In this document: positions 1 through 6,513 of the stretch, in pieces
Numbering within the stretch: position 1 is the first letter of the stretch
How the letters are laid out: each line of letters opens with the position of its first letter
Source: Myxacorys almedinensis A
GTDB lineage: Bacteria > Cyanobacteriota > Cyanobacteriia > Leptolyngbyales > Leptolyngbyaceae
Length of the DNA: 64,000 bases
NCBI RefSeq assembly: GCF_010091945.1
Contig: NZ_WVIE01000024.1
Span: forward strand, 1 to 64,000
Reading direction: 5' to 3'
Notes under the pieces: model-generated
Seen by the model: only the letters and a program-made list of their open reading frames with translations
Database searches by the model: none
Told to the model about the DNA's origin: nothing
Program-made: the position numbers and the translations under genes

Positions 1-1
1 T

Positions 2-427
2 ACCCTCGCTCGACTTGCAGCCAAAAGGCTTGCCTGCTCTCCCTCCTGCCATCTTTTAATCCGTCGAACTCACGTTAAAGAGATCTGCGAACGCATCTTC
101 ACACCCGTTACCGCTAAGAGCAAACCTTTGGTTCTTTTTGTCAAAGGAACCAATTTCCAAATTCAAGTTTGGCGGGCGCTGTTGAAAGTTCCGTTTGGAG
201 GGATCACAACCTATCAGGGTCTAGCGGAAGCGATGGGTCGTCCAACTGCTGCGAGAGCCGTCGGCAACGCATTAGGTCGTAATCCGGTTGGGTACTTAAT
301 TCCCTGTCATCGAGTGATTCAGGAATCTGGTGATTTGGGCGGTTTCCGGTGGGGCTTGGATCGCAAAACGGTTCTGCTGGGTTGGGAAGCGAGTCAAAAT
401 CAAGCAATTGGGCAGGAGTTGACATGA
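2..427 (+). CDS. ogt: Methylated-DNA--protein-cysteine methyltransferase, 5' end cut by window
   Basis: Suicide DNA-repair enzyme that moves a methyl group from O6-methylguanine to its own cysteine. The reading frame is open from the window edge to the stop at 425-427, so the N-terminus lies outside. The visible part has the family hallmarks: the helix-turn-helix region around GTNFQIQVWRALLKVPFG, the AVGNALGRNPVGYLIPCHRV active-site stretch with acceptor Cys in PCHR, and a GGFRWGLDRKTVLL-type C-terminus. Because the N-terminus is missing, a stand-alone Ogt cannot be separated from the C-terminal half of an Ada-type protein. The stop overlaps the next start (ATGA), which suggests translational coupling with the EamA transporter. 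Confidence 0.9.
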   Translation, partial: TLARLAAKRLACSPSCHLLIRRTHVKEICERIFTPVTAKSKPLVLFVKGTNFQIQVWRALLKVPFGGITTYQGLAEAMGRPTAARAVGNALGRNPVGYLIPCHRVIQESGDLGGFRWGLDRKTVLLGWEASQNQAIGQELT

Positions 428-1314
428 AAGGTTTAGATATTGCAGAACTTTTGCTTCTTGCTGCACTGTGGGGTGGTTCATTTCTATTTATGCGGATTGC
501 AGCACCCGTTCTCGGTCCAATTTGGCTGATTGAGTTGCGCGTCCTACTAGCAGGGTTAATACTGTTACCGATTTTAGTCCGCTTAAATCTTTGGCATGAG
601 GTTCGACGGAATTGGATTTCGCTTTTTATTGTGGGCTGTATCAATTCTGCGATTCCGTTTGCATTGCTTGCCTTCTCATCTATATCGCTACCTGCTGGAT
701 TCACGTCTATCTTGAATGCGACAGCGCCATTGTTTGGCACGATCGTTGCTTCTGTCTGGCTTAAGGAGAGATTAACTATCACTCGGATGATTGGGTTCAT
801 TCTGGGATTCGTTGGTGTGATTATTTTGATGGGTTGGAAAACGATCACTGCAACGTCTGCTTTTGTCATGGCGGTATCGGCTGGATTACTAGCAGCATTC
901 ATGTATGCGATCGCGGCTCCTTACATCAGACAAAAATTGGCGGGCGTTCCCTCATTGGTTGTTGCAACTGGAAGCCAGCTAGGTGCAGCATTCTTACTTC
1001 TACCTGCATTGCCTTTTACAATCCCACAACAAGCACCTACGACAATCATCATCGTTTCAGTACTTGGTCTCGCTTTACTATCAACCGCATTTGCCTATAT
1101 TTTGTATTTCCGCCTCATTCAAAATATTGGTTCTACAAAAGCATTGACCGTTACTTATCTAATTCCCCTATTTGCAATGCTCTGGGGCGCGGTGCTGCTC
1201 AAGGAAGCCGTAACGACATCAATGATTTTGGGATGTAGTTTGATTTTGTTAGGAACGGCGATCGCAAATGGTGTATTCAAAATGAAGTTCGGTAACAGAG
1301 TGAACAATGAGTAG
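424..1314 (+). CDS. EamA/DMT-family membrane transporter
   Basis: Predicted drug/metabolite exporter of 296 residues with about ten hydrophobic helices arranged as two EamA repeats. The first repeat begins at ELLLLAALWGGSFLFMR, and the second starts near residue 150 and ends in a typical SILGCSLILLG-like last helix. An upstream in-frame start (349) exists but lies inside the ogt frame. The ATG at 424 overlaps the ogt stop by four bases and gives the normal family length, so it is preferred. The substrate cannot be told from sequence. Confidence 0.88.
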   Translation: MKGLDIAELLLLAALWGGSFLFMRIAAPVLGPIWLIELRVLLAGLILLPILVRLNLWHEVRRNWISLFIVGCINSAIPFALLAFSSISLPAGFTSILNATAPLFGTIVASVWLKERLTITRMIGFILGFVGVIILMGWKTITATSAFVMAVSAGLLAAFMYAIAAPYIRQKLAGVPSLVVATGSQLGAAFLLLPALPFTIPQQAPTTIIIVSVLGLALLSTAFAYILYFRLIQNIGSTKALTVTYLIPLFAMLWGAVLLKEAVTTSMILGCSLILLGTAIANGVFKMKFGNRVNNE

Positions 1315-1378
1315 CAACTTAACATTCAACTACCTTGCCAATAGGCTTGAAATACTGCCTCAACCGATTTCTCAAGCA

Positions 1379-1466
1379 GTACAACGGCGCGGTTGAGCGG
1401 CAGCAGATCGACCAGAACGTTAGACGAAAAGACTTTCAACTGTCCGCTCCAACCGGATTGTTAGAC
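1379..1466 (-). repeat. attC-like recombination site 1 (closes DUF5615 cassette)
   Basis: Seen on the plus strand: GTACAAC (1379-1385), arm CGGTTGAGCGG (1390-1400), arm CCGCTCCAACCG (1444-1455), GTTAGAC (1460-1466). The arms pair perfectly except for one unpaired base in the second arm. Spacers are 4 nt on both sides. The stop codon of the DUF5615 gene lies inside the R'' box, as is common for cassette genes. Confidence 0.75.
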
Positions 1467-1835
1467 ATCTGACACCAACGGCAAACGGCGAATACGGATA
1501 CGGCTCGGCTCAACCGTAATGGCTGATCCTTGCTCTAAATCCTCCCTGCACTCAGCAATGACTGTCAATAAAAGGTCTGTGAGTGCTTGGGCGCGTAACC
1601 TTTCAATCCGAATCCGAATGACTGAAGGGGTAGTTGCTACATCAAGCGCTAGCAGTGCATGAAAATCTGCATCAAGAGTTACAACGATACGCTCCTCGTC
1701 TTTAGCTCGCTGGATAATGTCTGCATCTTCAGCCTCAGACATCCCGATTTCACCCACATGAATTGTGTCGATGTCTGCATCTCGTAACAACGCTGCCGCA
1801 GAGAGTGGCAATCCCTGATCAAGCAACAGTTTCAT
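1461..1835 (-). CDS. DUF5615 PIN-like toxin component
   Basis: Protein of 124 residues with a PIN-like (Mut7-C/DUF5615) fold: MKLLLDQGLP at the start, acidic pairs around SEAEDADIIQRA, and VVTLDADFHALLAL. The conserved Asp residues match the metal-binding set of such putative nucleases. The start at 1835 was chosen over 1853 because MKLLLDQ is the standard N-terminus. It overlaps the end of the upstream DUF433 gene by 17 bases. DUF433/DUF5615 pairs are widely regarded as toxin-antitoxin-like, but the activity of this one is inferred. It is the last gene of its integron cassette. Confidence 0.85.
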   Translation of the reverse strand: MKLLLDQGLPLSAAALLRDADIDTIHVGEIGMSEAEDADIIQRAKDEERIVVTLDADFHALLALDVATTPSVIRIRIERLRAQALTDLLLTVIAECREDLEQGSAITVEPSRIRIRRLPLVSDV

Positions 1836-2061
1836 AGCGATTAGGTAACTCAATGATGCGATCGTCCAAGTAAGAAGAGGCGAAAATTAGAGCTTGCCGG
1901 ATATCTTCATCCTCCAGTTCTGGAAACTCTTGATGTAACTCTTCTCGATCAGGATAAGTTGCGAGTAGCTCAATCACCCGACGAACCGTAAGGCGAAGGT
2001 TACGGATGCAAGGTTGCCCATTCATCCGGTTTGGATTGCTCGTAATACGATCGAGTTTCAT
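1819..2061 (-). CDS. DUF433 antitoxin-like protein
   Basis: 80 residues. The pattern MKLDRITSNPNRMNGQPCIRN then LRLTVRRVIELLA and FPELEDEDIRQALIFASSYL is typical of DUF433, a small winged-helix-like DNA-binding family usually encoded just before a DUF5615 protein. It overlaps that gene here. The role as partner and repressor of the DUF5615 protein is inferred from family context. Confidence 0.85.
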   Translation of the reverse strand: MKLDRITSNPNRMNGQPCIRNLRLTVRRVIELLATYPDREELHQEFPELEDEDIRQALIFASSYLDDRIIELPNRYETVA

Positions 2062-2090
2062 TAGAGTGCTTCCAACGCTTCATTATTATC

Positions 2091-2363
2091 TTAACCTTCA
2101 TAAGGATAAGCCATACCTGCAATACAGGCTCCACATATCCATTCTCCATCATCATATAACCCGTCCCCCATACTGTCTTTGCACCCACAACTAGAACAAG
2201 TCAGTAAAATCGGTCGCGAGGCTTCTTTCTTTTGCTCAAGGTAAGAAGTGGGAGGATGACGTAGTGTAGGAGAAACTGCAAACTTGCCACAATTTGGACA
2301 CCACTGACCGCCGTTGTGTTCAATTGTCTGCGTGGTTTTACACTTGGGACATAGGTTGGACAT
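2091..2363 (-). CDS. Small double zinc-ribbon protein, function unknown
   Basis: 90 residues with four CxxC motifs: CPKC and CPNC in the first half, CSSC and CGAC in the second, suggesting two Zn ribbons. It is the first gene of the inferred 2424-1385 cassette, 62 bases after the cassette start and 29 bases before the DUF433 gene. I do not recognise a family. Orthodox coding features (Cys pairs, cassette position) support it as real. Confidence 0.65.
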   Translation of the reverse strand: MSNLCPKCKTTQTIEHNGGQWCPNCGKFAVSPTLRHPPTSYLEQKKEASRPILLTCSSCGCKDSMGDGLYDDGEWICGACIAGMAYPYEG

Positions 2364-2418
2364 AGTAGTTCACTTATCTCTGTACAGCTACTTAACAGAG
2401 TTACCATTTCTGCAAGAT

Positions 2419-2505
2419 GCCTAACGTTCCGACTGAGCGGGTGCAAGTAACCTTTGTAACACCACCAAGATCTTCCAACAGTCCGCTCTAGTCGGGTTGT
2501 TATGC
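2419..2505 (-). repeat. attC-like recombination site 2 (closes PhyH cassette)
   Basis: Plus strand: GCCTAAC (2419-2425), spacer gtt, arm CCGACTGAGCGG (2429-2440), arm CCGCTCTAGTCGG (2483-2495), spacer gtt, GTTATGC (2499-2505). The arms are complementary apart from one extra base in the second arm. The TAA stop of the PhyH gene lies in the R'' box. Confidence 0.8.
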
Positions 2506-3333
2506 CGCGCCTACGTCTGACTTTCTCAAAGCTCTGCAAACAGCCTCTTCAATAGGGATAGAAGACGTTTCCTTGTCTATATACTTAATCGGAGACGTTT
2601 CCTTGTCTGCAACCTCAAAGGCTCCAACCGGGTAAAGCGGTGGTTGAGTCATGAATCGAGGTTGAGAGCCACGATTGATCTGGGCAGCATGAACCAAAAA
2701 TGGATGGCAGAGGTAAACTGTCCCCGCTGCCCCTGTCGCAATCACTTCGGGGCAGTTTGCCGTAGCACTTACATCAAAATCCGTTAACCCTTCTTCTCCA
2801 GCAGGTTCGAGGATTTGTGCTACCACTAGATGCGAACCCACTCGAATCCGGGTCGGTGCGTCCTGCTCACCCACATCCGAAAACAAGAACAACATCAATA
2901 ATGCGCGATCGCGGGAATGGATATTGATGCGCCATGTTGAATAATCATTCGGGTCTGAGTCTTCGCCTGGGAAGCTTGAGTCAATGTGCCAACCTGTGTC
3001 GCCGGGGTCTTCATTAATTGGAAAGCGCACAATGCAATATCCTGAACTAAACCTTGGTTGCCATCGCCCCTGACCCACAAGCTGATCGAAGGCGGTACGC
3101 AATTTCCGCGTGTTCGCTGCTTGTACAAACGGTGGTTCACTGTGATCCGGAGTCCGAATTACAGGCTTCTTCCAGGTTAAGCAATCGTCGGGGTCGCATC
3201 CAGTGTCAGCCCAAAAAATCTTGCGGCATCGATCTGCAAGCTCGCGAGAAAATGCCTGCTCAACTCGGACATATCCGTTGGTAATGAACTGTTCAATTTG
3301 TTCGTTTGTCAACATTTGGGCTGATGACTCCAC
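2500..3333 (-). CDS. Phytanoyl-CoA dioxygenase (PhyH) family oxygenase
   Basis: Fe(II)/2-oxoglutarate-dependent oxygenase, 277 residues (271 if the ATG at codon 7, MLTNEQIEQF, is used). Double-stranded beta-helix metal ligands are visible: HxD in GWHIDSSF near residue 117 and the distal His in YLCHPFLVHAAQ near residue 215, followed by an Arg expected to bind 2-oxoglutarate (QPRFM). The substrate is unknown; the family acts on phytanoyl-CoA, halogenation substrates and other small molecules. Near the C-terminus the segment DKETSPIKYIDKETSSIP is a short duplication, also visible in DNA (2561-2578 and 2591-2608). It is the only gene of its cassette (3479-2425). Confidence 0.85.
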   Translation of the reverse strand: MESSAQMLTNEQIEQFITNGYVRVEQAFSRELADRCRKIFWADTGCDPDDCLTWKKPVIRTPDHSEPPFVQAANTRKLRTAFDQLVGQGRWQPRFSSGYCIVRFPINEDPGDTGWHIDSSFPGEDSDPNDYSTWRINIHSRDRALLMLFLFSDVGEQDAPTRIRVGSHLVVAQILEPAGEEGLTDFDVSATANCPEVIATGAAGTVYLCHPFLVHAAQINRGSQPRFMTQPPLYPVGAFEVADKETSPIKYIDKETSSIPIEEAVCRALRKSDVGAA

Positions 3334-3444
3334 CGACGATCGCGCAAGAACCTGTAAATGTTGCCGATCATACTACATAATACTACAAAGCTGCAATTGC
3401 TTGAACTATGAACACTCACAAATAACTTTTATGCTACTGTCCCA

Positions 3445-3474
3445 CTCAAGATTTAGCGGCTCAAGATTTAGCGG
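3445..3474. repeat. Perfect tandem 15-bp repeat next to attC 3
   Basis: CTCAAGATTTAGCGG occurs twice head to tail (3445-3459, 3460-3474). The second copy runs into the R' box of attC 3. In the minus orientation this is the first sequence of the PhyH cassette, upstream of its start codon. Confidence 0.85.
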
Positions 3475-3560
3475 CATAACGTTCCGGTTGAGCGGCTGCA
3501 AAGAACTTTTGTATCATCACCCAGATCTCTCAACAGTCCGCTCCAGCCGGGTTGTTATAC
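3474..3560 (-). repeat. attC-like recombination site 3 (closes YgiT/DUF4258 cassette)
   Basis: Plus strand: GCATAAC (3474-3480), spacer gtt, arm CCGGTTGAGCGG (3484-3495), arm CCGCTCCAGCCGG (3538-3550), spacer gtt, GTTATAC (3554-3560). One extra G in the second arm is the only unpaired base apart from a G-T type change. It is the best-formed site of the array. Confidence 0.82.
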
Positions 3561-3562
3561 GG

Positions 3563-3781
3563 CTATCGCGACGACTGGCTAACTAACGTAGCTGTCTCTC
3601 GATCTAAACTGACCAATGCTTCCTGGATCAAATCAACCTCGCGTGCTTCAAACAAAACCTCGCCGCATTGAGCACAAACCCACGCTGGAATGTTATCCCA
3701 CGACACACGATAGCCATTTCGGTCAATGGAAAATGGGGCGGTTCCGCGTCGCATTTGGGCTTTACAGCACAAGCATTCCAT
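3563..3781 (-). CDS. YgiT-type zinc-finger antitoxin-like protein
   Basis: 72 residues, CxxC...CxxC: MECLCCKAQM and VCAQCGEVLF, matching the YgiT/MqsA N-terminal zinc finger. The helical HTH domain of full MqsA is absent, as in the many short YgiT-type proteins that accompany DUF4258 toxins. It starts two bases after the stop of the DUF4258 gene, and its stop codon lies two bases before attC 3. Confidence 0.85.
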   Translation of the reverse strand: MECLCCKAQMRRGTAPFSIDRNGYRVSWDNIPAWVCAQCGEVLFEAREVDLIQEALVSLDRETATLVSQSSR

Positions 3782-3783
3782 TC

Positions 3784-4101
3784 TTAAAGTCTCCTTCTAA
3801 AATCTGATGTCCACTGGTCAGGCTTAGGTAAATATGCTGTGATGATAGCTAAATATTCGTCTTTCGGCGCACAGACCACATGGATCGCTCGGTCGTCTTG
3901 CCCAAATCCCAACATGAGGCAACTGTGCCCTCTTGCGTCTTCCGGGTAATCTTCAATCACCTCACCTGTTTTGATTACCACTTCAACCTCAGTCGTTGCG
4001 ATCATACGATCTGGGCGCGACATCTGCCTAATCGTATGAGGTAGAAACAGCAATCGTTTATCTGCTGCTGCTCGAACTCGCTGTAGAATGTCATCAGCCA
4101 A
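3784..4101 (-). CDS. DUF4258 RelE-like toxin component
   Basis: 105 residues. The pattern LPHTIRQMSRPDRMIATTEVEVV, then GEVIEDYPEDARGHSCLMLGF and an AIHVVCAPKDEYLAIITAY end is characteristic of DUF4258, a RelE/ParE-like family. The downstream YgiT-type partner completes a toxin-antitoxin-like pair. It shares the 4856-3480 cassette with the peroxiredoxin gene. Confidence 0.82.
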   Translation of the reverse strand: MADDILQRVRAAADKRLLFLPHTIRQMSRPDRMIATTEVEVVIKTGEVIEDYPEDARGHSCLMLGFGQDDRAIHVVCAPKDEYLAIITAYLPKPDQWTSDFRRRL

Positions 4102-4194
4102 AACTAACCGCTCACAACTCTACTTTGTGCAAACATAATTTTGCCGCTATTGCGAATTTGGATATTAAGCAATCTTCTGGCTTACAACTCCTAA

Positions 4195-4219
4195 GCCCGC
4201 TCCAAGCGAATTGTTATAT
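4195..4219 (-). repeat. Half attC-like site after the peroxiredoxin gene
   Basis: The plus strand carries one attC arm, GCCCGCTCCAAGCG (4195-4208), a 4-nt spacer and GTTATAT (4213-4219), and the stop codon of the peroxiredoxin gene lies in the box as at real sites. No complementary left half was found within about 100 bases. A second similar right-half motif (GCCGCTATTGCGAATT) lies at 4143-4158. It looks like the remnant of a site destroyed when two cassettes fused. Confidence 0.5.
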
Positions 4220-4774
4220 GGCGCTTTTCCGCAACCAGTCAATAACTTCATTAGCATTGCTATCAGGAGGAAAGACCGGGTAGAAGGCTTTAACAATTTT
4301 CCCTACCTTTGCAATTAGTGTCACTCGTTTAATAAGCCGCTGCCCTCCTATCTCAAAAGTTGGCAATTTTAATGTATCAGCAAAACTTAAATCAAAATCG
4401 CTCAAAAGCTCAAACGGTAAATGAAGCCGCTCTATTGCCTCTTTTTGATGTTCGGTACTTTGCGTGCTAAGTCCAAACACTTGCGCTCCTAACTCGCCTA
4501 GCTCTTGGTGATGATCCCGAAAGGCACAGGATTGTGGAGTACATCCCCTTACCCCAGGAATCTCATCCCAACCATTAGGTAGCGGAATACCAGGCTGACC
4601 TGTCATTGGGTAGCAATAAACGACAACATAACCTGCGATCGCTGATAAATTTACCCATCTACCTTGAGTTGAAAACAAAGTGATCGATGGCAAAGACCTC
4701 TCTAGCAAATGATTGCAAGCGCCATCGTCTACTGGAACAGGTAAATCTTTCGGCAACTCTGTCAGTTTTTCCAT
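4214..4774 (-). CDS. PrxQ/BCP-like peroxiredoxin with extra loop
   Basis: Thioredoxin-fold peroxidase, 186 residues. The catalytic region reads YPMTGQPG...RGCTPQSCAFRDHHQEL: peroxidatic Cys followed five residues later by a resolving Cys, as in PrxQ/BCP. Between the usual YPxxxTPG and the Cys there is an insert of about 13 residues (IPLPNGWDEIPGV), absent from classic BCP. The later FGLSTQ, LPFELLSDFDLSFA and TLIAKVGKIVKAFYPV segments are canonical. It should reduce hydrogen or alkyl peroxides with thioredoxin. It is the first gene of its inferred cassette, 82 bases after attC 5. Confidence 0.85.
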   Translation of the reverse strand: MEKLTELPKDLPVPVDDGACNHLLERSLPSITLFSTQGRWVNLSAIAGYVVVYCYPMTGQPGIPLPNGWDEIPGVRGCTPQSCAFRDHHQELGELGAQVFGLSTQSTEHQKEAIERLHLPFELLSDFDLSFADTLKLPTFEIGGQRLIKRVTLIAKVGKIVKAFYPVFPPDSNANEVIDWLRKSAI

Positions 4775-4850
4775 ATGACTCTCTGTTTTTGCAATTCACC
4801 TGATGCTAACAGATAACCTCTCAACCACTTCTCTACCAGAAACTTGAGCC

Positions 4851-4937
4851 GTATAACGACTCAAATCAGCGGCGGCAAGCAACCTCGAACTCAGCACCAG
4901 GATCTCCCAACCGTCCGCTGCATTTGAATTGTTAGCT
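4851..4937 (-). repeat. attC-like recombination site 5 (closes NYN/protease cassette)
   Basis: Plus strand: GTATAAC (4851-4857), spacer gact, arm CAAATCAGCGG (4862-4872), arm CCGCTGCATTTG (4915-4926), spacer aatt, GTTAGCT (4931-4937). One extra base is unpaired in the second arm. In the minus orientation it starts CTAACAATTC, a beginning shared with many described attC sites. Bases 4931-4940 are the exact reverse complement of 6491-6500. Confidence 0.8.
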
Positions 4938-4943
4938 GGCTGG

Positions 4944-5348
4944 CTACGACTTCAGGCTTATCTCAAACTCCAACTTAGAACGGTAAAAACAAACATCAAA
5001 TTCAAGAAAAAAGTTCGTCTGACCAAAAATTAGTGGCGCGTTCGGACTTCTTACCCATGCAAATACTAATTCGGTGGGTGGGAACTCTTCAATGTGAGTG
5101 ATCGCAGAGAAAGGCATCGCTGGCTGATTGCTGAGGTTACCCGCTAATTGAATAACGGCTCTACGATCATCCCAAACACCTCCCAACTGTAAGCCGATGT
5201 CATAAGGTAAGACGTTAACTGTAGCTCCACTATCCACTAAACCAGTCGCTTCAACCCTTCGATCTTCTCGGCACAAGGACACTGGCAACCTCGGTAAACT
5301 GTCAAACTCGTTCTGAATTGGGCTGCTGGTTGAATACTTGAATCGCAT
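4944..5348 (-). CDS. Retropepsin-like aspartyl protease family protein
   Basis: 134 residues. The motif GLVDSGATVNVLP is the D-S/T-G-A signature of single-domain retropepsin-like proteases, with the flap/IFGQTNFF region later matching the LIG.D/N motif. Such proteins occur in many cyanobacterial genomes as stand-alone genes of unknown target. The gene follows the 71-residue gene by three bases and is the last gene before attC 5. Confidence 0.78.
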   Translation of the reverse strand: MRFKYSTSSPIQNEFDSLPRLPVSLCREDRRVEATGLVDSGATVNVLPYDIGLQLGGVWDDRRAVIQLAGNLSNQPAMPFSAITHIEEFPPTELVFAWVRSPNAPLIFGQTNFFLEFDVCFYRSKLEFEISLKS

Positions 5349-5351
5349 ACA

Positions 5352-5567
5352 TCAAGATTGGTTTAGCTTTGACTGCTCAAGGGCTTCCATCAAAACTGCC
5401 CCAGCCCCAAAACTATCGTATGGAGTTGGCAAATCATAGGTTTTGAAGGGTTCTAAAGGTGAAATATCCTCAACCATATCCAAGTCTTCAGCCAGAATCC
5501 GGATTAGTCTGAGTTTTTCCGGTGCAGAGAGCTGTCGTGCTGCTGGTAGTACTTCAGCTAATGTCAT
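5352..5567 (-). CDS. Small hypothetical protein paired with aspartyl protease
   Basis: 71 residues: an N-terminal helix (TLAEVLPAARQLSAPEKLRLIRILAEDL) and a proline-rich tail ending DSFGAGAVLMEALEQ. The pattern matches small cyanobacterial proteins found directly before retropepsin-like genes and before toxin genes, so it may be an antitoxin-like or regulatory partner. That is inference from context; I do not recognise a named family. Confidence 0.7.
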   Translation of the reverse strand: MTLAEVLPAARQLSAPEKLRLIRILAEDLDMVEDISPLEPFKTYDLPTPYDSFGAGAVLMEALEQSKLNQS

Positions 5568-5661
5568 ATCTGTGCTTCCTTGTAAGAATTCACATCTATA
5601 GCTTACTCGATAGCAAGCTGATTAGGCTTAAGGCTTTATTCTTAAGCGATGAGGAGCCTCG

Positions 5662-6411
5662 CTAAACTTTTAGAGCAGTACCATTCTTTTGCTTGCTCCT
5701 CACGTAAACTGCTTTATTTTTTCGCTGAATCTCAAATAGGTCAATAGCCTCGAACAAACCACTTAACTTTGCATATCCGTAGTTACGTGGGTCAAAAGAT
5801 GCCTGGTTTGCTATGTGCCCACCAATCTCTGCTAGATTCGCCCAGCCATCATCATCTAGAGTACTGGAGACAGCACCTCTTAATAAACTGATTAGTTTTG
5901 TGTCTTGCTTCAACTCTTTACCAGTTTTCTTAACACTTGCAGAAACCTTGGAAGTCTCCTCAGAATTTACTGCTTGATCGATAGTTTCTAAATATAAAAA
6001 TGTTGAACACGCATAAACAAAGGGCAAAGGTGTTTTTTTCTCACCAAATCCATAGACTTTCAAGCCATTTGTCAAAATCCGCATCACTAAAGGAGTAAAG
6101 TCACAATCACTCGATACGATTGCAAAAGCATCCAACTGCTGTGTATATAGCAAATCCATTGCATCAATGATCATTGCAGCATCAGTAGCATTTTTGCCCT
6201 TTGTGTAGTCAAACTGCTGGACGGGACGAATCGCATATTCGTGTAAGCACTCTTCCCAAGTTTTCAGAGCAGGACTTTTCCAGTTTCCGTAAGCCTTACG
6301 AATATTGGCAACTCCATACTTTGCTATTTCAGACACGATCGCCTCAATTTTGGATGCAGGGGCGTTATCTGCATCAATCAGCAGCGCAATTTTTGATTCT
6401 GATTGCTGCAT
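5662..6411 (-). CDS. NYN-domain nuclease with OST-HTH/LOTUS domain
   Basis: 249 residues. N-terminal NYN (PIN-like) domain about residues 8-145 with the acidic set LLIDADN, GKNATDAAMIIDAMDLL and AIVSSDCDFTPLV. A C-terminal OST-HTH/LOTUS region, about 170-240, includes DDGWANLAEIGGHI and NYGYAKLSGLFEAIDLFEI. These families are RNA-directed nucleases or RNA-binding proteins; the target is unknown. Together with the next two genes it fills the first inferred cassette (6499-4857), and 89 bp after the cassette start it begins at ATG. Confidence 0.88.
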   Translation of the reverse strand: MQQSESKIALLIDADNAPASKIEAIVSEIAKYGVANIRKAYGNWKSPALKTWEECLHEYAIRPVQQFDYTKGKNATDAAMIIDAMDLLYTQQLDAFAIVSSDCDFTPLVMRILTNGLKVYGFGEKKTPLPFVYACSTFLYLETIDQAVNSEETSKVSASVKKTGKELKQDTKLISLLRGAVSSTLDDDGWANLAEIGGHIANQASFDPRNYGYAKLSGLFEAIDLFEIQRKNKAVYVRSKQKNGTALKV

Positions 6412-6490
6412 ATTTCTCCAGGGGTGCTGGTTGCTTTAAATTCTGAACTCTGACAGACACCCTTCAAGTATGTCCAAACCGACAACCGAA

Positions 6491-6500
6491 GCCAGCTAAC
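6491..6500 (-). repeat. Cassette boundary core site, possible attI-like junction
   Basis: Plus strand GCCAGCTAAC, whose complement GTTAGCTGGC equals 4931-4940 exactly. This is the predicted outer edge of the first cassette. The minus-strand sequence just before it, CTCTCTAAAAAGAA, resembles the end of class 1 attI (CCCTAAAACAAA before GTTAGGC), but this similarity is in A-rich sequence and is weak evidence. Confidence 0.5.
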
Positions 6501-6513
6501 TTCTTTTTAGAGA

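Larger units (their letters stand above)
1379..6500 (-). mobile_element. Integron cassette array without integrase (CALIN), four cassettes
   Basis: All genes from 1461 to 6411 are on the minus strand. At 1379-1466, 2419-2505, 3474-3560 and 4851-4937 a gene or gene group is followed by an imperfect inverted repeat with attC architecture: RYYYAAC-like box, 3-4 nt spacer, 11-12 nt arm, loop, arm with one extra base, spacer, GTTRRRY-like box. The first ten bases of each inferred cassette are the reverse complement of the R'' end of the attC that closes the same cassette: 10/10 for 6500/4931, 4857/3554 and 3480/2499, and 9/10 for 2425/1460. Rebuilding attC on circularisation predicts this. Inferred cassettes: 6499-4857, 4856-3480, 3479-2425, 2424-1385. 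No intI-like frame lies on either side. Confidence 0.82.

Noticed and set aside
204-902. 232-codon minus frame across ogt and the EamA gene
   Set aside because: Antisense shadow of two well supported plus-strand genes; its translation has no domain features.
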